The position numbers and the translations under genes were made by a program. Below the pieces are notes generated by a model, which was given only the letters and a program-made list of their open reading frames with translations, did not search any database and was not told the origin of the DNA. 64,000 nucleotides of DNA from Salinispora pacifica CNR114. GTDB taxonomy: Bacteria; Actinomycetota; Actinomycetes; Mycobacteriales; Micromonosporaceae. Position 1 is the stretch's first letter. Each line of letters begins with the position of its first letter. Shown one piece after another: positions 44,457 to 54,600 of this stretch. The stretch lies in NCBI RefSeq assembly GCF_000514775.1, contig NZ_AZWO01000025.1:1-64000 (forward strand). The letters run 5' to 3'.

Positions 44457-45710
44457 TTACGGTCCGGAGCCTCCGCCGGATCGCGTGACCCGCAACTCGG
44501 TCAGGGCCCGTAACGGGAACACCGGCCGGAAGCGTGGTGGCCGGCCCGGGGCCAGCCCCAGGTCGGGCATCCGGGCGGCGAGGACCTCCACCGCGACCCG
44601 GAGTTCGGCGCGGGCGAAACCGGCGCCCAGGCAGAAGTGGATCCCGTGGCCGAACGCCAGATGCCCGGACGAGCCGTCGCCCGGGCGGAACGCGGCCGGG
44701 CAGGCATGGGCGCGACTGTCCCGGCCAGCCGCACCGTACAGCAGCAGGAGTCGGCTCCCGGCGGTCAGCCGGATGCCGCCGACCGTCACGTCCCGGGTCG
44801 CGGTCCGGTACATGCCGGCCAGCGGGCTGTCGAACCGCAGCCCCTCCTCGACCAGGTCCCCGACCGGGATCGTCCGGTCGACCACTCGGGCCCAGCCGCC
44901 CGGTGACCGCAGCTGCTGATAGAAGATCGTGCCCAGTGCCTCGGCGCAGGTCATGTGGCCGGCGAAGATCAGGGTGGGTATCTGCACCGCGACCTCGTCG
45001 GCGGTGAGTGTGCGGCCCGCCTTGCCGTCGTGCAGCAGTTCGCTGATCAGGTCGTCGCGCGGGTCGGCCACCCGGTCCCGGACCAGGGACCGGGCGAATT
45101 CTCCGAATTCCATCAGCCCGCGGGCGAATTCCCGGAGCCGGTCGTGGTCGGCGTCGCCCTGCGCCATCATCAATTCGATGCGTTGCTCTGACCAGGTGCG
45201 GCACCGGTCGAGATAATCGTCCGGGACGCCGAGGCGGCGGCCGATCACTTCCAGGGCGAACGGCACCGCGAAGTCGGCGATGAAGTCGAACTCCGGCGCG
45301 TCGCCGATGCGGTCGGCGAGATCGGCGGCGACCGCCCGCATGGTCGGTTCGAAGGCGCGGACCCGGGCCGGCGTGAAACCGATGTTGAGGACGTCCCTGA
45401 TCTTGGCGTGGGCGGGCGGGTCGAGGGATCCGACGGCCACCGCGCCGGCGCCGCGCCAGGTGCGGAACATCTGATTCACGTCGTCCGGCAGGGCCACCGC
45501 GGGACGCGGATTGTGGTCGCGGGCCGAGAAACTCCGATCGTCGCGCAGCACCGCCACCATGTCTTCGCGCCGGGTGACGCACCAGGCATCCAGCAGTGGG
45601 GCATAGAAGACGCCGAGGCCGGCCAAGAAGGTGTACGGGTCGTCGCGATGCGCGCCGTACGGGTCGAATGGTCTGCCCTGCACCTGCTCGGAATCAGCCG
45701 AGATAGACAT
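44457..45710 (-). CDS. Cytochrome P450 (divergent from the prenyl synthase operon)
   Basis: ATG 45710 has GGAGGT seven bases upstream. The 417-residue protein has the I-helix motif FAGHMTCAEALG, the K-helix EGLRFDSP (ExxR) and the haem loop FGHGIHFCLG. It is transcribed away from the polyprenyl synthase gene, with 166 bases between them holding the box at 45771. Its substrate is unknown; the place in the cluster suggests oxidation of the prenyl chain or ring. It converges on the pseudogene remnants at 43730-44450. Confidence 0.9.
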   Translation of the reverse strand: MSISADSEQVQGRPFDPYGAHRDDPYTFLAGLGVFYAPLLDAWCVTRREDMVAVLRDDRSFSARDHNPRPAVALPDDVNQMFRTWRGAGAVAVGSLDPPAHAKIRDVLNIGFTPARVRAFEPTMRAVAADLADRIGDAPEFDFIADFAVPFALEVIGRRLGVPDDYLDRCRTWSEQRIELMMAQGDADHDRLREFARGLMEFGEFARSLVRDRVADPRDDLISELLHDGKAGRTLTADEVAVQIPTLIFAGHMTCAEALGTIFYQQLRSPGGWARVVDRTIPVGDLVEEGLRFDSPLAGMYRTATRDVTVGGIRLTAGSRLLLLYGAAGRDSRAHACPAAFRPGDGSSGHLAFGHGIHFCLGAGFARAELRVAVEVLAARMPDLGLAPGRPPRFRPVFPLRALTELRVTRSGGGSGP

Positions 45711-45770
45711 TTTGCCACCTCCCTGTTCGGCTGAAGAATAGTCCACATGGGTGCATCCGGAGAGAAGCTT

Positions 45771-45807
45771 TGAGGTTTCTCCTAAAGTGCGACGGAATCG
45801 TTTGACA
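45771..45807 (+). promoter_or_regulatory. Regulator box plus -35 element before the polyprenyl synthase gene
   Basis: TGAGGTTTCTCCTAAAG (45771-45787) lies 14 bases before TTGACA (45802-45807) and differs from the box at 41793 in two positions. The -10 element is weak. The gene start is ATG 45877. Confidence 0.65.
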
Positions 45808-45876
45808 AGCCCGGAAACGCAGGTGAGCCTCAGGACTGGGAAATTCCATTTCGCGACCCCCGGAAGGGAATCGTCG

Positions 45877-46854
45877 ATGAGCACACTCGAAACATCGCCG
45901 GGGGCGGTGTCGTCCGTCATCCGGCAGCGTGTGTCCGCCCTGGAGCCGACCCTGGCCGGGATCTGCGCCTACCACCTGGGGTTCACCGGTGATCACGAAA
46001 CCGGTGGCAAGCTGACCCGCGCCGGCCTCATGACGCTGGCGGCCGAGGGGCTGGGCCTGTGGCCCGAGGACGTCCGGTCCCCGGCCGTCGCCCTGGAGCT
46101 GCTGCACAACTCGACCCTGATCCACGACGACATCATCGACGCCGACGAGCTGCGCCGCGGCCGCCCGGCGGCGTGGCAGGTGTTCGGCGCCGGCCCGGCC
46201 ATCCTGGCCGGGGACGCGTTGCAGGCGCTCAGTCTGCAGATGGTCGTCGACGACCCGGGCGCCGGGCGGGCCGAGATCGCCGCCGCGTTCGCCGAGGCGC
46301 TCCGGCTGGTCCTGGCCGGCCAGTCCCGCGAGCTCACCGTCCGGCTCGGCGCCGGAACGGGGGTCGCCGAGTACAACCAAATCGTGACCGAGAAGACCTC
46401 CGCGTTGCTGGAGTGCGCGTTGGTGACCCCGGCGTTGCGGGCTGGTCGGCCGGAGCCGGTCCGGGACGCCCTACGCGGGGCCGGCCGCCATCTGGGTCTG
46501 GCCTTCCAGATCGCCAATGACGTCGAGGACATCTGGGGCGACCCGGCGGTGACCGGCAAGCCGGTGCGGGGCGACCTGGAACGGCGGAACCCGTCCTTCC
46601 CGGTGCTGGCCGGGCTGACCGCCGGTAACCCGGCCGGCGAGCGCCTGCGCGGGCTGTGGGCGGGCGACGGGACCGCGGCGGCGTACCTGGCCGAGATGGC
46701 CGCCCTGATCGAGGAGTCCGGTGGCCGGCGTGCCGCCGAGGAACGCTCCCGACGGCACCTCGACGAGGCCCTGGACCACCTCGCAAGGGCCGAACTGGAC
46801 CCGGCGGCATCAGCCGGCCTGGCCGCACTCTTCAATCGCGTCGTCCACCGGTGA
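45877..46854 (+). CDS. Polyprenyl diphosphate synthase
   Basis: ATG 45877 follows GGAAGGGA. The 325-residue protein has the first aspartate motif DDIID (residues 84-88) in LIHDDIIDAD, the second motif as NDVEDIWGD (first Asp replaced by Asn, seen in several bacterial synthases), and the lysine/arginine substrate residues. It condenses IPP with an allylic diphosphate. The small residues S79 and T80 before the first motif do not define chain length, so GPP, FPP or GGPP are all possible. The neighbouring GPP methyltransferase-like gene argues for GPP. Confidence 0.88.
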   Translation: MSTLETSPGAVSSVIRQRVSALEPTLAGICAYHLGFTGDHETGGKLTRAGLMTLAAEGLGLWPEDVRSPAVALELLHNSTLIHDDIIDADELRRGRPAAWQVFGAGPAILAGDALQALSLQMVVDDPGAGRAEIAAAFAEALRLVLAGQSRELTVRLGAGTGVAEYNQIVTEKTSALLECALVTPALRAGRPEPVRDALRGAGRHLGLAFQIANDVEDIWGDPAVTGKPVRGDLERRNPSFPVLAGLTAGNPAGERLRGLWAGDGTAAAYLAEMAALIEESGGRRAAEERSRRHLDEALDHLARAELDPAASAGLAALFNRVVHR

Positions 46855-46864
46855 TGGGATCCTG

Positions 46865-47761
46865 ATGCTGCACAAACTTTCCGCAGGTGTGGTCACTCGG
46901 AGCCCCGACTCGATCCGCGACTACCTGCTGCTGATGCGCCTGGACCGGCCGACCGGGTACGTGCTGTACCTGCTGCCTGGGCTGTGGGCGGCGGTGCTCG
47001 CCTCCGGGAACCGCCCGGACGTCCGGGCCCTGGTGGTGCTCGCCGTGGCCGCGGTGCTGGTGCGCGGCGCCGCCTGCGCGGTCAACGACGTGGTCGACCG
47101 TGAGGTGGACTCCCGGGTCGCGCGCACCGTGTCACGGCCGGTCGCGTCGGGCACGATCGGGGTCCGGAACGCGTTGCTGTTCGCCGTCGCCCAGGGAGTG
47201 GTGGCGCTGCTGGTCCTGGCGGTGGCCAACGTGGCGACGGCCGTGGTGGTGGCGACCTCGTACCCGCTGATCTTCGCGTACCCGTACATGAAGCGCATCT
47301 TCGTCTGGCCATCGGCGTTCCTGGCCCTGGTGATGAGCATCTACGTGTTCGTCGGCTGGACGGCGGTGACCGGCAGCGCGGACTATCCGCTCGCGGTCTA
47401 TGCCCTCTACGCCGGGGGCGCGTTTTGGACCCTGATCCACGACGCCATCTATTCCCATCAGGACAAGGAGTTCGACCGGCGGATCGGGGTCCGGTCGTCC
47501 GCCCTGCTGTTCGGCGACGCCACCAAGGTGTGGCTCGCGGTCTTCGCCGTCCTGAGCGTCGGCGGCGTGCTGTGGGCCGGTTCCCTGGTGGCCACTGGCT
47601 GGGCCTTCTATCCGGTCGCCGCGCTGGCCGGCGGATACCTGGCCTATCTGATCGCCCGGGTCGACCTGGACAAGCCGAAGTCGTGCTGGGACGCCTTTGT
47701 GGCCAACACCTATTTCGGCTGGATCGTGCTGGCGGCGCTGGTCGCCGGGTTGCTCAGCTGA
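46865..47761 (+). CDS. UbiA-type aromatic prenyltransferase
   Basis: The 298-residue protein starts 10 bases after the prenyl synthase stop. It has eight to nine membrane segments and both metal-binding motifs: NDVVDREVD (residues 74-82) and DKEFD (200-204) in a 4-hydroxybenzoate-transferase-like context (YSHQDKEFDRRIG). UbiA enzymes attach prenyl chains to 4-hydroxybenzoate; benzastatin BezF does so with PABA. Here PABA or N-oxidised PABA is the expected acceptor, probably with ring prenylation ortho to nitrogen. Its stop codon is overlapped on the other strand by the ISAs1 remnant. Confidence 0.9.
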   Translation: MLHKLSAGVVTRSPDSIRDYLLLMRLDRPTGYVLYLLPGLWAAVLASGNRPDVRALVVLAVAAVLVRGAACAVNDVVDREVDSRVARTVSRPVASGTIGVRNALLFAVAQGVVALLVLAVANVATAVVVATSYPLIFAYPYMKRIFVWPSAFLALVMSIYVFVGWTAVTGSADYPLAVYALYAGGAFWTLIHDAIYSHQDKEFDRRIGVRSSALLFGDATKVWLAVFAVLSVGGVLWAGSLVATGWAFYPVAALAGGYLAYLIARVDLDKPKSCWDAFVANTYFGWIVLAALVAGLLS

Positions 47762-48623
47762 TCGCGTACGAAAGGGGCAAGGCGCCGATCGGGTGCCCTG
47801 CCGGGGTCATCGCGTAGTCGGGTAGCCGCTGTTTCACGGTGGTGATGAGGTCGTGGGGGCGGCGGGTGGCTCTGGCGATGTTGGTCTCGCCGTTGCCGCG
47901 GTGGACTCCGATGGCGGTGTTGCGCAGGACGGCCGCGACGGCGGGTCCGGTGCCGGTACGGGCTCGGTGGGCGTCCTCGCCGAAGGTCACGTCGCGGACC
48001 CAGTGCAGCCGGTTCTCGATGTGCCATTCCAGCCCGGCCCACTGCTGCAGGTCAGCGGGGTTGGGCGTGGGCGGCGGGCAACGAGGCCACCAGGTAGACG
48101 ATCACCACCCCGGTCCGGCTGCCCAGCCGTGCCTTGACCTGCCCCCAGCAGCGGTGCGAACGCCGGAATCTCGTTCGACTTCGCCGCGACCTGGATCTGC
48201 GCCAGGACCCGCCGCACCGGCGGCGGCGCCACCGGTAGTCGGGAGCATAGCCAGTCGGCCAATACCGCGGTCAGCGTCTCGGCGTCGACGCGGATCAGCA
48301 GTCGCCACAGGGTGGTCAGCACCGGCGCCCGGCTGGTGAACCCGAGCCGCTCCGAAGCTGACGTCGAGATCATCGACCCAGTCGCCGCTCGCGGCGAACG
48401 TGCTCGCCCCGGCCAGCACCGCACACACCGCGACCGCGAGCACGCTCGCCAGGGAGTACCGAACTCCTCGTGGGTCACGCGGGTCAGGCACCCGCGCCAG
48501 GGCCGTCAACCGGCCAAACGCCTTACGACCAGCGGGCAACTCCGTGATCACCGACGGGCCACCCCCGTTCCCCGCCACCCTCCACACAGGCCGCGCCACT
48601 ACGTCAGGCCAGGTCAGACACAC
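47754..48623 (-). pseudogene. ISAs1-family transposase remnant
   Basis: An ISAs1 N-terminal domain is visible (LTALARVPDPRDPRGVRYSL, ASVLAVAVCAVLAGASTF), then LIRVDAETLTAVLADWL in another frame, and the C-terminal part as VTFGEDAHRARTGTGPAVAA and VLRNTAIGVHRGNGETNIAR in a third. The central catalytic region is largely deleted and several frame changes are present, so it is dead. It abuts the 3' end of the UbiA gene. Confidence 0.8.
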
Positions 48624-48677
48624 CTCGATCGACTACGCAAAGGCCCTGGGCGCCCCGCCACCTTCTCGTTGCGAGGC

Positions 48678-50318
48678 TCAGCGCGTGTAAAGGGTCCCCT
48701 CCGACCAGATGTAGCGCGTGCCACCCCACCGGGCGGCCGACTCGACGTCCGGGAAGAATCCCCGCCCCTCCAGGTTGGCGCTGGTGTTGCACAGCACCGG
48801 GATGCCACTGATCTCGGCATACGCCCGGAGAATACGCACCGTCGTGGTGTCCTGCGTGGATTCGATGGTCTGCAGACGGGCCGTGCCGTCCAGGTGCACG
48901 ATGGCCGGCACCCGCTCGGCCCAGCCCGGCCGCATCCGGTGCTCAAAGAGCATGTACGGGTCGGGGGTGCCCGGCTCGAACACCTCGGGCGCCCGGTCCG
49001 CCAGGCAGATCGGCGCCACCGGGCGGTATCCGGCCCGGTTCTTGATGTCGTTGAGCCGGTCCTTCATCCGGGTGCTGGTGGCCGCCGCGAGGATGCTCCG
49101 GTTGCCCAGCGCCCGCGGGCCCAGCTCGGCCCGGCCGGATAGCACCACCACCGGTTCGTCCTCGGCGTGCAGCAGCGCGGCCAGCTCCCGTTCGTCGCAG
49201 GGCCGGGCCGTCCACCCGGCGGGCAGTTCGCCGGTGGTGATCCGGGGCCCGCGATAGACGTCCCACTCCAGGGCGGTGCGGCCGCCCCGGAACATCTCGC
49301 AGGCCGCCGTCCCGATCGCCGCCCCCGCGTCGTTCGGGAAGGGCGGGATGAAGACCTCCCGGAACATCCCGGTGGCCCGGATCGCGGTGTTCCACTTGAT
49401 GTTCAGCGCGCAGCCGCCGCCCATCACCAGGTTGTGCCGTCCGTCCGGGAACCGGCTGCGGATCGCCGAGACGAGCCGCACCAGCAGCCGGTCGCCGAGG
49501 TAGGCCTGATAGGTGGCGATCAGGTCGGCGTTGGTCAGGCCGGGCAGCAGCTCGTCCCGGTTGGCGGCCACCTTGTCGCCCAGCACGCCGACCCGATCGA
49601 CCGAATGGTCGCGGTATTCGGTCACCAGGTCGTCGAAGACCGCGAACGCGCCCGTCTCGACCCGGCCCTTGGCCGCGTACGCCATTGCCTTGCCGGCCAC
49701 CGACAGGTGGTGCCGGATGGCCCGCTCGGAGGCCATGTCCTCGGTCGGCCGCAGGTATGGCTCGAACCGCGCGCAGAAGGCCGCGAAGCTCCCGCCGAAG
49801 ACCGGCAGCAGGACCTCGACCAGGCTCACCTCCTGGGTCGCGGCCCGCACCCGATAGAGGCGCGGGTGGATGATGCCGTCCCAGACCAGCACGAACGCGT
49901 CCTCGCCCCGGGCGGCGAACGGGCTCGCGCAGTACGTGCCGATGAGGTGGTTGGCGACGTGCGAATAGCTGACGTAGTTGCCGAGCCCGGGTGTGTGGAA
50001 CGGATGCCGTTGCAGGGGACCGGGGTGCTCCACGTACGGCGCGACCCGGAGCTGAACCGGCCGCCCGCCCGCGTCGACCGCGACGGCGGGGTCGCCGGCG
50101 GCGTCCGTGGTGTACCACCCGTCGACCACGAACTGGTCGATGCCCGCCGGCGACAGGCCCTCCATCGCCAGGATCTCGGTCACCCGGTCCAGGTCACCGA
50201 GCGAGCTGTACCGTTCGCCGTTGCCCAGCTTCTCGATCTCGTAGCTGAACAGCAGGCGGCCGTCCTCGATGACGGCGACGCCGCCGTCGTGTGAGGCCTT
50301 GATCCCGCAAATGCGCAT
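48678..50318 (-). CDS. NodU/CmcH-type O-carbamoyltransferase
   Basis: The 546-residue protein (ATG 50318) transfers a carbamoyl group from carbamoyl phosphate via carbamoyl-AMP to a hydroxyl. It begins MRICGIKASHDGGVAVIEDG and has the metal-binding YSHVANHLIGTYCASPF segment, GGGCALNIKWN, and SGRAELGPRALGNRSILA, all hallmarks of the NodU/TobZ/CmcH family, and is full-length. It lies 14 bases after the third P450, so it probably carbamoylates a hydroxyl made by that enzyme or the alcohol formed after CAR action. Confidence 0.93.
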   Translation of the reverse strand: MRICGIKASHDGGVAVIEDGRLLFSYEIEKLGNGERYSSLGDLDRVTEILAMEGLSPAGIDQFVVDGWYTTDAAGDPAVAVDAGGRPVQLRVAPYVEHPGPLQRHPFHTPGLGNYVSYSHVANHLIGTYCASPFAARGEDAFVLVWDGIIHPRLYRVRAATQEVSLVEVLLPVFGGSFAAFCARFEPYLRPTEDMASERAIRHHLSVAGKAMAYAAKGRVETGAFAVFDDLVTEYRDHSVDRVGVLGDKVAANRDELLPGLTNADLIATYQAYLGDRLLVRLVSAIRSRFPDGRHNLVMGGGCALNIKWNTAIRATGMFREVFIPPFPNDAGAAIGTAACEMFRGGRTALEWDVYRGPRITTGELPAGWTARPCDERELAALLHAEDEPVVVLSGRAELGPRALGNRSILAAATSTRMKDRLNDIKNRAGYRPVAPICLADRAPEVFEPGTPDPYMLFEHRMRPGWAERVPAIVHLDGTARLQTIESTQDTTTVRILRAYAEISGIPVLCNTSANLEGRGFFPDVESAARWGGTRYIWSEGTLYTR

Positions 50319-50332
50319 CGCGCCGCACCTCT

Positions 50333-51549
50333 CTAGTTGTTCAGATGGACCGGGAGGGAGTCGAGCCCGCGGATGATCGTGCTGTTGCGCCAGCGCAGGC
50401 CGGCCGGGTCGGTGGCGAGCCGCATGTCCGGGAACGCGTCGAGCAGCGCGTCGAACGCCATCCGCACCTCGACCCGGGCCAGCGGCGCGCCGAGGCAGTG
50501 GTGGATGCCGTGGCCGAAGGCGAGATGGCCGGCGGCCGGCCGGCGGACGTCCAGCGTGTGCGGATCGGGGAACCGGCGCGGGTCCCGGTTGGCCGAGGCG
50601 ATGGCCAGCAGGACGAAGTCGCCGGCCGCGATCTCGGCGTCGCCGATCCGCAGCGATTCGGTGGCACACCGGAAGGTGGCGTGCTTGAGCGGGCTCTCCA
50701 ACCGCAGGAACTCCTCGACCGCGTTGTCGAGCAGCGCCCGGTCGGCCCGCAGCGCCGTCCACTGGTCCCGGTGGAGCATCAGGTGCAGGGTGCCGTTGCC
50801 GAGGGCGTTCAAGGTGGTCTCGAACCCGGCGATGAACAGCAGGTAGGCGGTCGAGACGAGTTCGGTGTGGGTCAGCCGGTCGTCCACGTCGTGCGCCGCG
50901 ACCAGCGCGGTGAGCACGTCGTCGGTGGTGGCGTGGCGTTTGCGTTCGACCAGGTCGCCGAGGTAGGCGGCCACCTCGGTCGCGGCGGTGGCCGCCGCCT
51001 CGGGGGAGTGGCCCGAGACGAGCGCCCGGGACCAGGACCGGAAGTTCTCCTGCTCCGCGACCGGCACGCCGAGCAGCAGGCAGATCACCCGGATCGGCAG
51101 CGGGAACGCGAAGGCGTCCAGCAGGTCCACCGTGTCGTGTCCGGCCAGTTCCGCGGTCAGTTCGTCGGTGGTCTGCTGGATCCGCGGTCGGAGCGCCTCG
51201 ATGGCCCGCCGGGTGAAGGCCTTGCTGACCAGCTTGCGCAGCCGGGTGTGGTCCGGCGGATCGGTGTGCATCATGTGGCTGGCCAGGGCCGACGAGAAGC
51301 CACCGCGGTGGCTGCGGTCCGGGTCCTTCTGCGCGAACAGCCCGTCGATCCGGTGCAGGTCGGTGCTCAGCCGGGAATCGGCCAGCGCGGCCCGCACGGC
51401 GTCGTACCCGGTGATCAGCCAGACCGGCAGCCCGCCGATCAGCGGGACCCCGGGCGGCATCCGGACCCGGTGCGCCGGGCCCTCGGCGCGCAGCTTCTCG
51501 TACACCGCGTAGGGGTCCTGCACGAACGCCTCGTCCAGTTCGATCGGCA
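50333..51549 (-). CDS. Cytochrome P450 (with carbamoyltransferase)
   Basis: The start is uncertain: the frame is open to 51586, but GTG 51549 (VPIELDEAFVQDP) is the first plausible codon, with a GGAGG about 17 bases upstream; TTG 51552 is an alternative. Motifs: I-helix FIAGFETTLNAL, K-helix EEFLRLES and haem loop FGHGIHHCLG. It resembles CYP107-type hydroxylases. The shared operon with the carbamoyltransferase suggests hydroxylation to create the carbamoylation site. It is divergent from the CAR gene. Confidence 0.88.
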
Positions 51550-51664
51550 CCAATAAATTGTTATCAACTGCCTCCGGGTCCGGCAATTCTGTTTATCAAA
51601 ATCCCTAGTCACCGATTTGTGGCCGTGACTGCCGGAACGGGTTCCTGCTACCGTGTGTCGGTAG

Positions 51665-54600
51665 ATGAATACATTGCGACTCGCGCAGGTAATGGCAGAT
51701 GTCTTCGCCCGCTTCGGCGATCGGCCCGCCGTCGGTGAGCGCGCCCGGGAGTACGTGCGGGACGACCGCACCGGGCGGGTCTCGGCCCGGCTGCTGCCCC
51801 GCTTCGAGACGATCACCTATCGCGAACTGTGGGGCCGGGTCGGCGCGGTGGCGGCCGAGTGGCACCACCACCCGGAGCATCCTCTGGCCGCCGGGGATCG
51901 GGTGGCGTTGCTCGGCTTCACCAGCCGGGACTACGCGACTCTGAAGCTGACGTGCGGCTATCTCGGCGCGGTCAGCGTGCCGCTGCAGACCAGCGCGTCG
52001 CCGGCGAACCTGGCCGCCATCCTGTCTGAGACCGAGCCGGTCCTGCTCGCCACCGCCATCGATCGTCTGGACGTAGCGGCCGAGCTGGCCCGTGGGTCGT
52101 CCTCGATCCGCCGGGTGGTGGTGTTCGACTACGACCCGCGCGACGACGACCAGGCGGATCGGTTCGCCGCCGCCCGGGACGTCGGGGCGGTCGCCCTGTC
52201 CGATCTCCTCGACCTGGGCGCGACTCTCCCCGAGGCGCCGCCGTACGTGCCCGGTGACGATGAGGACCCGCTCGCCATGCTGGTATACACCTCGGGCAGC
52301 TCCGGCACGCCCAAGGGCGCGATGTATCCCGAGTGGCTGGCCCGGGTGATGTGGGAGGACCGGGCGCGGCGGACGCCGGACGGGGGTCTGAGCACTGTGC
52401 ACTACATGCCGCTGAGCCACATCGGCGGCCACTTCACGCTGATGAACACCCTGGCCCGCGGTGGACTCAGCTGCTTCACCGCCGCCGCCGACCTGTCCAC
52501 CCTGTTCGAGGACCTCGCGCTGGTCCGGCCGACCGAGGTGTCGCTGGTGCCGCGGGTCTGCGAGATGCTGCACCAGCGCTATCGGGGCGAGCCGGACGAG
52601 CGGGCCCGGGCCGAGGCTCTCGGCGGGCGGGTCACCTTCGCCACGTGCGGCTCCGCGCCGCTGTCGGCCGCGCTGACCGACTTCATGGAAACGCTGCTCG
52701 GCGTCCCGCTGTACGACATGTACGGCTCCACCGAGGTGGCCGGCATCGCCGTCAACGGGATCCTGATGAACCCGCCGGTGCTCGACTACCGGCTGGTCGA
52801 CGTGCCGGAACTCGGCTACTTCGGCACCGACGTCCCGCACCCGCGCGGCGAGCTGCTGCTACGGGCGACCGGCGTCCCCGGCTACTACCGGCATCCCGAG
52901 CTGACCGCGGAACTGTTCGACGCGGACGGCTACTACCGGACCGGTGACATCGTCGCCGAGCTCGGCCCCCGCCGGATCGCCTTCGTGGACCGCCGTACCA
53001 GCGTGCTGAAGCTGTCCCAGGGCGAGTTCGTGGCCACCTCCCGGGTGGAATCGGTGCTCGGGGCCGGCCCGCTGGTGCGGCAGATCTTCGTCTACGGCGA
53101 CAGCGAACGCTCCCACCTGCTGGCCGTCGTGGTGCCCACCCCGGAGGCGCTGGCCGCGCACGGGGACGACCCGGCCCGGCTGGACCAGTTGCTGGGCGAG
53201 TCGTTGCGGCGGGTGGCCCGGGACGCCGGCCTGAACTCCTACGAGATCCCGCGCGGGCAGCTGATCGAGACCGAGCCGTTCAGTCACCGCAACGGCCTGC
53301 TCTCGGACAATCGCAAGCTGCTGCGCCCCCGGCTGGTCGAGCGTTACCGGGCGGAGCTCGACCAGCTGTACGACCGGATCGCCGCCCGCGCGGAGCAGGA
53401 GCTGCTAGACCTGCGCCGGACCGGCGGTGACCGGCCGGCGCTGGAGACGGTCCAGCGGGCGGTGCGGGCGCTGCTCGGCGGTACGGCGGCCGAGATGCGC
53501 CCGGACACGTGCTTCCGGGACCTGGGCGGCGATTCGCTGTCGGCGGTGACCCTGGCCAACCTGCTGTACGACATCTTCGCCGTGCCGGTGCCGGTCGACG
53601 TCGTGCTGCGGCCCGGTCACGATCTACGGCAGCTGGCCGGGTTCATCGAGTCCAAACGCGACGGTACGACCGGACGGCCCACGTTCGGGTCGGTGCACGG
53701 AGCGGGCGCTGCCCAGGCGTACGCCCGGGATCTGACCCTCGATTGGTTCCTGGACGCCGGGATCCGCGAGACCGCCGCCCGACTCCCCGGCCCGGTCGGG
53801 GCGCCCCGCTGCGTTCTGCTCACCGGGGCGGCCGGCTACCTGGGCCGTTTCCTCGCCCTGGAGTGGCTGCGCCGGCTGGCCCCGGACGGCGGCCGGCTGA
53901 TCGCCGTGGTCCGCGGCCGGGACGCCGAGGCCGCCGGGCAGCGACTGGCTGACGCCTTCGCGGGCGCCGATCCGGAACCGGAGGCGGCCAAGCACCTGGA
54001 GGTGGTGGCCGGCGACCTGGCCGAACCCCGGCTGGGCCTGGACGAGACGACCTGGGCCCGGCTGGCGTCCGAAGTGGATCTGATTGTGCACGCCGGCGCG
54101 CTGGTCAACCACGTGCTGCCGTACCCACACCTGTTCGAGGCCAACGTGGCCGGGACCGCCGAGGTGATCCGGCTGGCCCTGACCACCCGGATCAAGCCGG
54201 TCACCTACGTCTCCAGCGTGGCCGTCGCCGCCGCTCCGCTCGCGGCCGGGACCGGGCCGCCGCTCGACGAGGACGCCGACGTGCGGGTCGCCCTGCCGGT
54301 GCAGCCGGTCGACGGCGGCTACGCGAGCGGGTACGCGACCAGCAAGTGGGCCGGCGAGGTGCTGCTGCGGGAGGCGCACGACCGGTTCGCGCTGCCGGTC
54401 ACGGTCTTCCGGGCCAGCATGCTCCTGGCCCACCGTCGGTACGCCGGGCAACTGAACGCGGGTGACCTGTTCAGCCGCCTGGTGTTCAGCGTCCTCGCCA
54501 CCGGGATGGCACCGGAGTCCTTCTATCAGCCCGGTCGCGCACACTACGACGGGCTGCCGGTCGACTTCACCGCGGCCGCGATCGTCGGTCTGGGTTCCGG

